From Eubacterium sp. MSJ-21 (lineage in GTDB: Bacteria; Bacillota; Clostridia; Lachnospirales; Lachnospiraceae): a DNA stretch of 64,000 nt. Each line of letters opens with the position of its first letter. The stretch's first letter is position 1. The notes under the pieces were generated by a model that ran no database searches, was not told where the DNA came from, and saw only the letters and a list, made by a program, of their open reading frames with translations. A program made the translations under genes and the position numbers. Below are positions 36,601 through 42,437 of this stretch, one piece after another. The DNA lies in assembly GCF_018918185.1 (NCBI RefSeq), contig NZ_JAHLPZ010000009.1:55484-119483 (forward strand), in the 5' to 3' direction.

Positions 36601-36867
36601 CTGGATGAAGATACTTTGGATGAAGTAGCGTTGAATGGCTCAGCAGTTGAGATCAAGGACAATGCAGCGACGATTACAGTCACAGAAAAAGGTGATTATA
36701 AGCTGACAATGAAGGCGCATGATGATGCCGGAAATGTGGCAGAAAAGACGATCAGTTTTACATATGGAGAGAAGAGTCAGGTGCTTCTGTATGTATTGAT
36801 CGGAGTTGGCGCACTGGTGCTGCTTGGTGGTGGTGCTGCCATTGTTGTGGCTGCAAAGAAGAAATAG
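30619..36867 (+). CDS. Giant Ig-like repeat surface protein with C-terminal membrane anchor
   Basis: About 2082 residues. A basic N-terminus and hydrophobic signal (FIALWVVFVLLVVPFANHV) target it for export. The body is a series of bacterial Ig-like domains with recurrent endings such as DKAGNTDSIDVTFRVDNT and VPVVTVKI. Three consecutive blocks are almost identical. The C-terminus has a membrane helix (LLYVLIGVGALVLLGGGAAI) and KKK, with no LPXTG motif, so it is membrane-anchored. The start at ATG 30619 has AGGTGAG upstream; a GTG at 30607 overlaps the previous stop. Its place inside the kinase/phosphatase island suggests it is a regulated surface fibre or the sensed or exported product. Function is unknown; adhesion is a guess. 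Confidence 0.88.
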   Translation: MKKTQNKEVKTRRPMKRFIALWVVFVLLVVPFANHVSRDDAKAEGETPTTTEEYYTAVLTESYSENDNGSLYKDNSGKYYLRFRSDENGYVNEAKTYVSDVIKLKTQMTLSNTEHVYSVNDTTTASAIFDTSNYDIEYVRVGNDPVSVYRASIADTEADFVSKDADLSTYTNGVAVYIKPMATQSQTGDAENPVGENLGVFNANMGYTLVGVYKFSKASNPTITWTGTNKTDTNVAVTDSTTKYKSASINVTGGNTTDTAGVWKYKYLKKDESGNAPGDASVKSQEGWGDSCPTLDKDTAGISDGIYYGYAGYFVNNADGTQTLLIYVSTATPVALDVTAPVVTISAEYKDGDSYKPITIDDIDTSMVNSQMGIFYVLKSETIWFSVESDEDASISSSWGNLSVTENVPRYTKEFDVNTIQNNVPYSVTVADNVGNETTASFMLAGRTIYFTNNYSEFRLEGATVKGVNGEQVFDTYDQYINEDWVTHHGEPSVEFTFLSDENIKAVTGEPTNKYEYQITGLTDVVEDVSFSRPYYTTKVSKTLEEGTYTIELKMYNGNFLESYSYGTMVYDKTPPVITQAELQHKNAAGVWEAVAQENIENGKYYINYDEDLSNYRYFVAVNDGTGVGIDEDSFNIPFEKVAEGEYQHILQAPDLAKNMEEATDRDTTVCVKDKIGNESGASFTIPVKQDKATTIVPELRADGTVIDLSDSSKFTTNKNMTLTVTAESSAHITGISVTGNVNGNAQSLIGTLVSVSGMDAKTKLYTVQYTFEIPNGTTLNQLLENGKITVITEKDDKNAEYPFRTILYDHTEPILQSTNVTPEVDLSGLQVDWVKNYTLQYKIISGLGNAESPIAGAEYSISNAGDNNVGSTAIDVTGNTGTVDGNFDIPESVSVTGTTIYMKAKDEAGNEKDQSVNIKVDATKPEITDISVGGYVDAATPVVGTPAVHTSVSDNLTIKTAEMTITYPDGTTVKKVTAASGEDIDMSRSLDYTFEADAPDGDYTIDVYVEDKAGNSNTKSMTFRLDNTAPVVTVKITDGTTAGKQPMTNFDGTSRDYYYGSDVTMLLTYEDTNISSKDVVVTDNGTKVNVTWAQVGDTNKYQAGYVAATEGKHVICINATDHAGNAAQEESVEFVKDIDKPTMTLVVNGKSAWEEPIRGAVNVKTAIADNYALNVAKITVAGPDVQVTKTFFDAGKTVITSKDGSFALEDLIDKRAVDGDYTITLEVSDKAGNTDSIDVTFRVDNTVPVVTVKIAGGITAGKQPQTSFDGTTCDYYYGSDVTTILTYEDVNISSGDVVVTDNGTAVSVTWTRLGDSDKYQATYVVTAEGKHDIHISTADHAGNVAEEKSVEFIKDTQKPTMTLTVNGQEAWEEPIEGAVQVQAGVADNWTLNEATITVVGPDMQKITTLCDAGDEVINKQDGIFALEDLIGQTVADGDYAITVDVSDKAGNTNSMVMYFRVDNTIPVVTAKVADGVTAGKVPGTSFDGTVCDFFYRSDVSVLLTYEDDNMVASTVTVTDNDTPVAVQWTQVGTTNKYQAVYKVTKDGAHTIKIGATDRANNKAVEKQVVFIKDTDAPMITALINGGMVYNESMGVVDLTSNAVVSFSVNDTNEDVNDFNYQLIKTLPDENPVTADVLQTDNRSFGYSDEADYVIKAYSVDKAGNRSAERTIQFRIDKTAPELNITGTASGSTLNAGTTLTFSMTEAFWRDASGTITITRKANDSTAESNYKTIDFKPTARVTTLTETLSETGEYKVTFTGKDRAGHTAEAATYTVRIDTGKPVITLSGVSNNDKTTKQVEFQAQIDEDFYLTKSVSIQATRTYLDPNSYKEKTEDLQITGYNPTAATTLIRNTFTEDGIYEIQVTCKDAAGNEDTQEVSFTIDKTKPVIDPKVMRAYEGTLTSFAWDYDLNDVIYDLTVCDAHMYLNGSEYDGTSEVEDGAYEMKITAEDELGNATEETVSFNLDTKAPTFIVTGVEDGEVKNAQYDVNVSLQLDEDTLDEVALNGSAVEIKDNAATITVTEKGDYKLTMKAHDDAGNVAEKTISFTYGEKSQVLLYVLIGVGALVLLGGGAAIVVAAKKK
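33712..35670 (+). repeat. Three 654-bp repeat blocks in the giant surface protein gene
   Basis: The codons for PVVTVKI recur at 33712, 34366 and 35020, exactly 654 bases (218 residues) apart. Blocks share TAGKQP, SFDGT, YYGSDV and WEEPI phrases; the third diverges in its second half. Confidence 0.9.
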
Positions 36868-36903
36868 AATAACCAATCGGCAGTAAAAGGGAACATTTAG
36901 ATG

Positions 36904-36930
36904 GGAGCATGGAAACATGCTCCTGTTTTG
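36904..36930 (+). terminator. Rho-independent terminator after the giant surface protein gene
   Basis: GGAGCATG pairs with CATGCTCC around a GAAA tetraloop, followed by TGTTTTG. Confidence 0.85.
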
Positions 36931-37007
36931 CTTGCAAACAAAGTCATGGCATATTATAATCAGAAAAGCAAAATAGTAACAGGGAAAATTTGGTAGGAGG
37001 TTGACGC

Positions 37008-37739
37008 ATGGTAGACGTTGCGATGCTGACAAAGCAAGGGGGAAGAGATCACAACGAGGATTACATACGAAAAGCCGTATATGAGGAACAGCTTTGTCTG
37101 GTCTTGTGTGATGGCCTTGGCGGGCATGCATGTGGGGAGATTGCATCTGCGCTGGTTTCAGAAAGTATCGTACAGGCGTTTGAAAAAAAGGGGTATTATG
37201 CGGATTTTTTCAAGGATGCGATGGAGCAGGCACAGAAAGAACTGTTGGAAGAACAGGTGCGGAGGGATCTTCGTAATTCCATGAAGACAACTGCGGTTGT
37301 GCTTGTGATTACACCGGAACTCATACAATGGGCGCATATCGGTGACAGTCGTCTGTATCGAATCTACGACAATGGAACAAAATATCAGAGAACGCGTGAC
37401 CATAGTCTGGTACAGATTCTAAGCGATACCGGTGAGATTAAGGAATCCGAAATCCGTACGCATGACGAACGGAATAAACTGCTGCGTGCTATGGGTGCAC
37501 AGTGGGGAACGAAAACATATGACATAAGTGCAGTGATAGAACGTGGAGAAGCACAGGCATTTGCACTGATGACAGATGGTTTCTGGGAGTATGTGTATGA
37601 GGAAGAAATGCTTGCCACACTCAAAGAAACATCGTCTGCACAGGCCTGGCTGGATGCGATGGAAAAGTATGTGCTTAAGCGGGCAGATATGACAAAAACT
37701 GATAATTATTCAGCGATTGTTGTTCGAGTAGAAGAATAA
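37008..37739 (+). CDS. Second PP2C-type phosphatase
   Basis: A 243-residue PP2C phosphatase with DHNEDYI, LCDGLGGHACGE, AHIGDSRLYRI, LMTDGFWEYV and KTDNYSAIVV, covering the metal-binding acidic residues. It is separated from the giant surface protein gene by a terminator and preceded by its own AGGAGG site, so it may have separate expression. It is only moderately similar to the first PP2C; the flap region is shorter. As the far boundary of the kinase island it probably dephosphorylates a subset of the same targets, though a link to another process such as the following HAD gene cannot be excluded. Confidence 0.9.
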   Translation: MVDVAMLTKQGGRDHNEDYIRKAVYEEQLCLVLCDGLGGHACGEIASALVSESIVQAFEKKGYYADFFKDAMEQAQKELLEEQVRRDLRNSMKTTAVVLVITPELIQWAHIGDSRLYRIYDNGTKYQRTRDHSLVQILSDTGEIKESEIRTHDERNKLLRAMGAQWGTKTYDISAVIERGEAQAFALMTDGFWEYVYEEEMLATLKETSSAQAWLDAMEKYVLKRADMTKTDNYSAIVVRVEE

Positions 37740-37768
37740 GGAAAGATTAAAAACCACGGAGGATGGAC

Positions 37769-38425
37769 ATGAAGTTTCAGGCAGTTGTATTTGATATGGA
37801 CGGTGTCATTACGGATACAGAGAAGTTATATCGAAGATTTCAGCTGGAGGAAGGCAGAAGGCTGGGAATCCCGGATGATGTGATGGTGGTTGCCTGTGAG
37901 CGTATCGCAGGTGGCACAAAGTATACGAACAAGCAGCGGTTTGAGGAAGTAGTAGGTATGGGAATTGATTACTATGAATTCCGGGAGGCTGTCGTGAACA
38001 AGCTGGACACACATATTCAGACACATGGCGTAGAATTAAAGCCGGGCGTTGCAGATATATTGAAGTACTTGAAAGAAAAGGGCATGAAGGTCGGACTCGC
38101 TACTTCGACGGTGCGTGAACGTGCTACAGGATATCTGAAAGCCCATCGTATTGACCGGTATTTTGGCGAGCTGGTGTTCGGAGATACAGTTGCGCATGGC
38201 AAACCGGCACCGGATATTTATCTGAAAGCGTGTGAGATGTTAGACGTGAAGCCGGAGGAAGCAATCGCGGTGGAAGATTCCATCAATGGAATCCTATCGG
38301 CAGGACGCGCTGGCATGTATCCGGTCATGGTAATCGATCTGATTGAGCCAAATGACATTACGAAACAGTACGCAAAGAAAGTATACGAATTCGGACGCAT
38401 TGACCGTCTGAAGGAGTTAATATAG
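37769..38425 (+). CDS. HAD-superfamily hydrolase, beta-phosphoglucomutase-like
   Basis: A 218-residue HAD protein (subfamily IA) with nucleophile motif FDMDGVITDTE, motif II TSTVRERA, motif III Lys in AHGKPAPDIYLKA and motif IV EDSINGILSA. The helical cap near residues 20-85 places it with beta-phosphoglucomutase and related sugar phosphatases. ATG 37769 is chosen because GGAGG is six bases upstream; ATG 37763 directly touches that site. It ends immediately before structured repeat B. Substrate is uncertain: a sugar phosphate phosphatase or mutase. A second aspartate two residues after the nucleophile is present, compatible with either activity. Confidence 0.9.
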   Translation: MKFQAVVFDMDGVITDTEKLYRRFQLEEGRRLGIPDDVMVVACERIAGGTKYTNKQRFEEVVGMGIDYYEFREAVVNKLDTHIQTHGVELKPGVADILKYLKEKGMKVGLATSTVRERATGYLKAHRIDRYFGELVFGDTVAHGKPAPDIYLKACEMLDVKPEEAIAVEDSINGILSAGRAGMYPVMVIDLIEPNDITKQYAKKVYEFGRIDRLKELI

Positions 38426-38427
38426 TG

Positions 38428-38610
38428 TCGAACAAGGCCACTATGTAGATGGAAGATGTATGTAGATATGATTCTAAAACAGACCGTTGAAGCACGCTGG
38501 CACTTAACGAACGCAGTGAGTTTAGTACCATTGCGTGCTGAACTGAGCGAGAGCGCGTCTGTGTAGAATCATATCTACATACATCTTCGGATACATGATA
38601 TTTGTTCGAA
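38428..38610 (+). ncRNA. Structured intergenic repeat, copy B
   Basis: A long hairpin with arms of about 55 bases. GATGTATGTAGATATGATTC (38455 on) is exactly complementary to the region ending in GATGTATGTAGATATGATTC on the opposite strand at 38566-38585. Inside lies the shared core: CAGACCGTTGAAGCACGCTG, GGCACTTAACGA, GAGTTTAGTACC, TGCGTGCTGAAC and GAGCGAGAGCGCGTCTG. GCACGC (38492-38497) pairs with GCGTGC (38533-38538). It sits between the HAD gene and the PII-like gene. Confidence 0.7.
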
Positions 38611-38638
38611 ATAAGAAGAATATGGAGGATGGAGAAAA

Positions 38639-38986
38639 ATGAGTAACATGAATTTGCTGGTTGTTATTTTGAAGCATGAAGATCTTGTGAGTGAGATCTG
38701 CAAGGAACTTGTGGAAGAAGGTGTTCATGGCGGTACGATTGTGGATGGCACAGGTATGGCAAGTGTAGTTGAGAAAATGGATGATCTTCCGATTTTTGGA
38801 ATGTTACGTTCAATTCTTGCAGATGATGATGAACACGAAGTGGCAAAGATGATGTTCTTTGTTGTTGATGATGAAGAAATGAAGAAGGCACGTAAGACAA
38901 TTAATGATGTAATCGGGCTGGATAAGCCAAATACCGGAATTATGTTTGCGCTTCCTGTATCGTTTGTAGAAGGGCTGGGGGCGTAG
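38639..38986 (+). CDS. PII-like signalling protein linked to antiporter
   Basis: A 115-residue protein with the beta-alpha-beta pattern of PII/CutA-like proteins (LLVVILKHEDLVSEICKELV, then EVAKMMFFVVDDEEMKKARK, INDVIG and a C-terminal FALPVSFVEG strand). It lacks the classical uridylylation-loop sequence of GlnB. It ends two bases before the antiporter gene, an arrangement like other PII-like proteins that regulate the transporter encoded beside them. It probably binds a nucleotide and gates the antiporter. The fold assignment is from pattern only and moderately sure; the ligand is unknown. A good GGAGGATGGAG stretch lies before the ATG. Confidence 0.65.
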   Translation: MSNMNLLVVILKHEDLVSEICKELVEEGVHGGTIVDGTGMASVVEKMDDLPIFGMLRSILADDDEHEVAKMMFFVVDDEEMKKARKTINDVIGLDKPNTGIMFALPVSFVEGLGA

Positions 38987-38988
38987 TT

Positions 38989-40188
38989 ATGGATTTGAAT
39001 ATACTTACTTATCTTGGCATTATGTTGCTGGCTGCGTTGATCGCAGGCAAGATTGTCAAGCAGATGCGGCTGCCGAATGTAACAGGATATCTGGTCATTG
39101 GATTGCTGATTGGTCCAAACTGTTTGAAGCTTCTGAATGAAGAGCTGATTGACAGGATGGACCTGGTGACAGAATTAGCACTTGGATGTATCGCTTTTTC
39201 TATTGGTGCGGAGTTTAAAACAACTTTTTTGAAGAAAGTTGGAAAGGCGCCGCTCGTTATAGGTATTACAGAGGGCGTAGGAGCAGTGCTCGTTGTGGAT
39301 ACAATTCTGCTTCTGCTTGGCTATGACGTTACATTTGCACTGGCACTTGGTGCAATCGCATCTGCTACGGCAGCAGCATCAACGATGATGATTGTGAAGC
39401 AGTATAAAACGAAAGGCCCTGTGACAAGCACTCTGCTTCCGGTTGTGGCATTAGACGATGCGGTGGCTCTGATTGCATACGGACTTTCAATGGCAGTTGC
39501 AAATGTAATCAGTTCGAGTGGCAGTGCGCCGGTTGGCAAGCTGCTGATTGCCCCTTGTATCGAGATATTCGGCGGTTTGTTGTTTGGCGCAGTACTTGGC
39601 GTTATCATGGCACTGCTGGTAAAATTTTACACCGGACGGGGGAACCGCCTTGCAATCACGATTATGATGATCTGTCTGTGCGTGGGTATTTCTGATATGG
39701 TTGGATTTTCTTCGTTGCTTGCATGTATGATGCTTAGTACGATCTTTGCGAATATTTCAAAGCAGAGCGACAAGATTTATGAGCCGCTGGACCGGATTAC
39801 TCCACCGATTTACATGATGTTCTTTATCTTGTCCGGTGCATCGCTGGATGTCACAGTCATTGTATCTGTCGGAGTTGTCGGGGCGGTCTATGTCGTAGGA
39901 CGAATCATAGGAAAAGCACTTGGCGCAGCGTTCGGAGCGAAAATCTCGAAGGCACCGAAGGTTGTCCAGAAGTGGCTTGGCCTGACGCTCGTGCCACAGG
40001 AGGGAGTTGCAATTGGACTTGCAACCTCTGCCGGAAAGTCTCTGCCACAGTATGCCGCGCAGATTCAGACAATCGTGCTGTGCGGAGTCGTGATCTATGA
40101 GCTGATTGGACCGGTTATCACAAAGCTTGCCTTAAAGAAGGCAGGGGAACTTGTGGAAGAACCAAAGAAGACTGGCGCAAAAGCATAA
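38989..40188 (+). CDS. Cation/proton antiporter, CPA2 family
   Basis: A 399-residue membrane protein with about twelve hydrophobic segments and no cytoplasmic RCK/TrkA domain. Motifs of the CPA2 (KefB/NapA) group are MRLPNVTGYLVIGLLIGPN, LALGCIAFSIGAEF, ASATAAASTMMIVKQYKTKG, ALDDAVALIAYG (the DD-containing ion-binding region) and GLTLVPQEGVAIGLA. It should exchange sodium or potassium for protons across the membrane. The missing regulatory domain may be replaced by the PII-like protein encoded just upstream. Start ATG 38989 is two bases after that gene's stop with GGGGG as a possible ribosome binding site inside the upstream coding region. Confidence 0.92.
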   Translation: MDLNILTYLGIMLLAALIAGKIVKQMRLPNVTGYLVIGLLIGPNCLKLLNEELIDRMDLVTELALGCIAFSIGAEFKTTFLKKVGKAPLVIGITEGVGAVLVVDTILLLLGYDVTFALALGAIASATAAASTMMIVKQYKTKGPVTSTLLPVVALDDAVALIAYGLSMAVANVISSSGSAPVGKLLIAPCIEIFGGLLFGAVLGVIMALLVKFYTGRGNRLAITIMMICLCVGISDMVGFSSLLACMMLSTIFANISKQSDKIYEPLDRITPPIYMMFFILSGASLDVTVIVSVGVVGAVYVVGRIIGKALGAAFGAKISKAPKVVQKWLGLTLVPQEGVAIGLATSAGKSLPQYAAQIQTIVLCGVVIYELIGPVITKLALKKAGELVEEPKKTGAKA

Positions 40189-40280
40189 AACAGAAAGTAA
40201 TAAACGCAACTTATTTTTCATATATATAACTAAAGTAAGCGGGAATGGTGAAACTGTCATTCCGGATAATGGGAGTTTAT

Positions 40281-40640
40281 ATGGAAAAACGGGTTGCGTT
40301 TTGTGTTTTAAAGGCATTGGTTGCAGCGTACATTGTGACCGGACTGTTACTTTTAATCATGGCATTTGCACTGTATAAGCTTGGCTTAAAAGAGAATGTT
40401 GTGGAGCTGGGAGTTGTATTTATCTATCTGCTGTCGAGCGCCATCGGCGGATTCTTCATCGGCAAATGTATGGAAGTAAAGCGACTGTTGTGGGGGATAT
40501 TGCTCGGATTGTTTTATGCGGTGATTCTGCTTATATTATCTTTGATTGTGCGTGGAAATGCACAGGGAATTATTCATTCCGGGTTTCTCAACACACTGAT
40601 CTGCATTGGAGGAGGGGCAATCGGCGCATTTCTGTCATAA
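40281..40640 (+). CDS. TIGR04086-like small membrane protein
   Basis: About 119 residues with four hydrophobic segments (VLKALVAAYIVTGLLLLIMA, then VVFIYLLSSAIGGFFIG, LLWGILLGLFYAVILLILSL, LICIGGGAIGAFL). Length and layout fit the TIGR04086/YrzE membrane protein family of Firmicutes, which is commonly found near the SCIFF and SecDF genes in Clostridia, as here. ATG 40281 is chosen because GGGAG lies five bases upstream; the frame is open further upstream without a good signal. Function is unknown. It may belong to the export-related cluster that follows. Confidence 0.75.
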   Translation: MEKRVAFCVLKALVAAYIVTGLLLLIMAFALYKLGLKENVVELGVVFIYLLSSAIGGFFIGKCMEVKRLLWGILLGLFYAVILLILSLIVRGNAQGIIHSGFLNTLICIGGGAIGAFLS

Positions 40641-40697
40641 AACACACAGTAAATTATTTTACAAACGGAATACAAAAATAAGGCAGTTTATATTATG

Positions 40698-40737
40698 TAT
40701 AATGTAAAAATAAGGGATGACATATTGCGTATAATGT
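40698..40737 (+). promoter_or_regulatory. Candidate tandem promoter region before scfA
   Basis: GTATAATGT occurs twice, at 40697 and 40729, 32 bases apart, each containing a perfect TATAAT. The -35 regions are poor. Either could start transcription of the SCIFF gene about 45-75 bases downstream. Confidence 0.45.
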
Positions 40738-40778
40738 GATAAAATACTATCTAATAATGCTAGTAGGAGGCGATAAAG

Positions 40779-40919
40779 ATGAAGAGAATTAAGACTTTAA
40801 CAGAGAAAACAATGAAGAGCACTGTAGTTAAGGGTGGTTGCGGCGAATGTCAGACATCTTGCCAGTCAGCATGTAAGACAAGCTGTACAGTTGGTAACCA
40901 GAGCTGTGAGAACAACTAA
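40779..40919 (+). CDS. scfA: SCIFF six-cysteine ranthipeptide precursor
   Basis: A 46-residue peptide with six cysteines at positions 21, 24, 28, 32, 36 and 43 in the C-terminal half (GGCGECQTSCQSACKTSC), after a conserved leader (MKRIKTLTEKTMKSTVVKGG). This is the SCIFF (six cysteines in forty-five) family, nearly universal in Clostridia. The radical SAM enzyme encoded next installs Cys sulfur-to-carbon thioether links. A strong TAGGAGG site lies eight bases upstream. It is too short for many gene finders. The mature product's role is not settled; work on related ranthipeptides suggests population-level signalling. Confidence 0.96.
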   Translation: MKRIKTLTEKTMKSTVVKGGCGECQTSCQSACKTSCTVGNQSCENN

Positions 40920-40961
40920 TTACAGATAAAGAAAGTGTAGTACATACACTTCGCACAGAGA

Positions 40962-40989
40962 AAAGGGGATGTCCTGCGATGTCCCCTTT
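40962..40989 (+). terminator. Hairpin between scfA and scfB (attenuator)
   Basis: AAAGGGGA pairs with TCCCCTTT around a 12-base loop. The T-run is weak (TTTCCTT), so read-through into the maturase gene is likely, giving more precursor than enzyme. Confidence 0.75.
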
Positions 40990-41024
40990 CCTTAATGAAT
41001 AAGAGAAATAGGAGTGACAAAATA

Positions 41025-42413
41025 GTGGTACACCAGTACAAGAACAATGGGTATAATATCGTGCTTGATGTGTGCAGCGGCTCCGTACATGTAGTGGATG
41101 ACCTTGTATATGATATGATTGCGATGTACAAGGATAAGAAATTCGAAGAGATTGAACAGACAATTTTAGAGAAGTATGGAGATACCTATAGCAAGGAGGA
41201 TATTCAGGATGCATATTCCGACATTTCCGAATTAGAAGAACAGGAATTGTTATTTACAGAAGATGTGTTCAAGGATGTCATTATCGATTTTAAGAAGAGA
41301 AAGACCGTAGTCAAGGCACTTTGCTTACATATTGCCCATGACTGTAACCTTGCCTGCAAGTATTGTTTTGCGGATGAGGGCGAGTATCATGGACAGAAGC
41401 GGGAACTGATGAGCCTGGAAGTTGGTAAGCAGGCGATTGACTTTTTGATAGAGAATTCTGGAAACCGTGTGAACCTCGAAGTCGATTTCTTCGGCGGTGA
41501 GCCGTTGATGAATTTCGATGTGGTGAAGGAGATCGTAGCATATGGACGTAGCAAGGAGAAGGCGGCGAACAAGAATTTCCGTTTTACTCTGACGACGAAT
41601 GGTATGCTGTTAAACGACGAAGTCATTGATTTTTGTAACAGAGAGATTTCGAACGTCGTGTTGAGTCTCGATGGCAGAAAAGAGATTAATGACAGGATGC
41701 GCCCAACCAGAAACGGCAAGGGCAGCTATGATATCATCGTGCCGAAGTTCCAGAAGTTTGTGGAGCAGCGTGGTGACAAGAGCTATTATGTGCGTGGTAC
41801 ATTTACGAGAAATAATCTGGACTTTACGAAGGATTTTGAATTGATGACCGAACTTGGTTTCAAGGAGATTTCCATCGAGCCGGTCGTCACACCGGATGAG
41901 AACGATTACGCCATCCGTGAGGAAGATTTACCAACTATCTTCGAGCAGTACGACAAGCTGGCGGTTGATCTGATTCGTCGTCAGAAAGAAGGAAAGCCGG
42001 TAACATTTTTCCATTACAAGCTGGACTTGAATGGTGGTCCGTGTGTGTACAAGCGTCTGTCCGGATGTGGTTCCGGAACGGAATATCTGGCAGTGACACC
42101 AACCGGAGATTTGTATCCGTGTCATCAGTTTGTCGGACATGATGAGTTTAAACTTGGCGACGTGTTCCACGGGGTGGAACGAAACGATATCGTGGAAGAA
42201 TTCAAGCTTTGCAATGTCTATGCCAAGGATAAGTGTAAAGATTGTTTTGCAAGATTCTATTGCAGTGGAGGCTGTGCGGCAAATTCGTACCAGTTCCATG
42301 GAAATATATTAGATGCGTATGATGTGGGCTGTGAATTGCAGCGGAAACGTGTCGAATGCGCAATCATGATGAAAGCGGCTCTGGCGGATGAAGAAGATGA
42401 AGCGGCAGAGTAG
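41025..42413 (+). CDS. scfB: Radical SAM/SPASM SCIFF maturase
   Basis: About 462 residues. The N-terminal part (about 1-95) resembles a RiPP precursor-binding region. The radical SAM motif CNLACKYC uses Cys107, 111 and 114. The C-terminal SPASM region has many cysteines (GCGSGTEYL, YPCHQF, CNVYAKDKCKDCFARFYCSG, GCAAN) for two auxiliary iron-sulfur clusters. It forms the thioether bridges of the SCIFF peptide. GTG 41025 is preferred: AGGAG is ten bases upstream and the N-terminus then begins MVHQYKNNGYN, while the upstream in-frame ATG 40995 sits directly after the attenuator hairpin. It lies between scfA and secDF. Confidence 0.94.
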   Translation: MVHQYKNNGYNIVLDVCSGSVHVVDDLVYDMIAMYKDKKFEEIEQTILEKYGDTYSKEDIQDAYSDISELEEQELLFTEDVFKDVIIDFKKRKTVVKALCLHIAHDCNLACKYCFADEGEYHGQKRELMSLEVGKQAIDFLIENSGNRVNLEVDFFGGEPLMNFDVVKEIVAYGRSKEKAANKNFRFTLTTNGMLLNDEVIDFCNREISNVVLSLDGRKEINDRMRPTRNGKGSYDIIVPKFQKFVEQRGDKSYYVRGTFTRNNLDFTKDFELMTELGFKEISIEPVVTPDENDYAIREEDLPTIFEQYDKLAVDLIRRQKEGKPVTFFHYKLDLNGGPCVYKRLSGCGSGTEYLAVTPTGDLYPCHQFVGHDEFKLGDVFHGVERNDIVEEFKLCNVYAKDKCKDCFARFYCSGGCAANSYQFHGNILDAYDVGCELQRKRVECAIMMKAALADEEDEAAE

Positions 42414-42437
42414 AATAAATGAAGGAGAGACAAAAAG

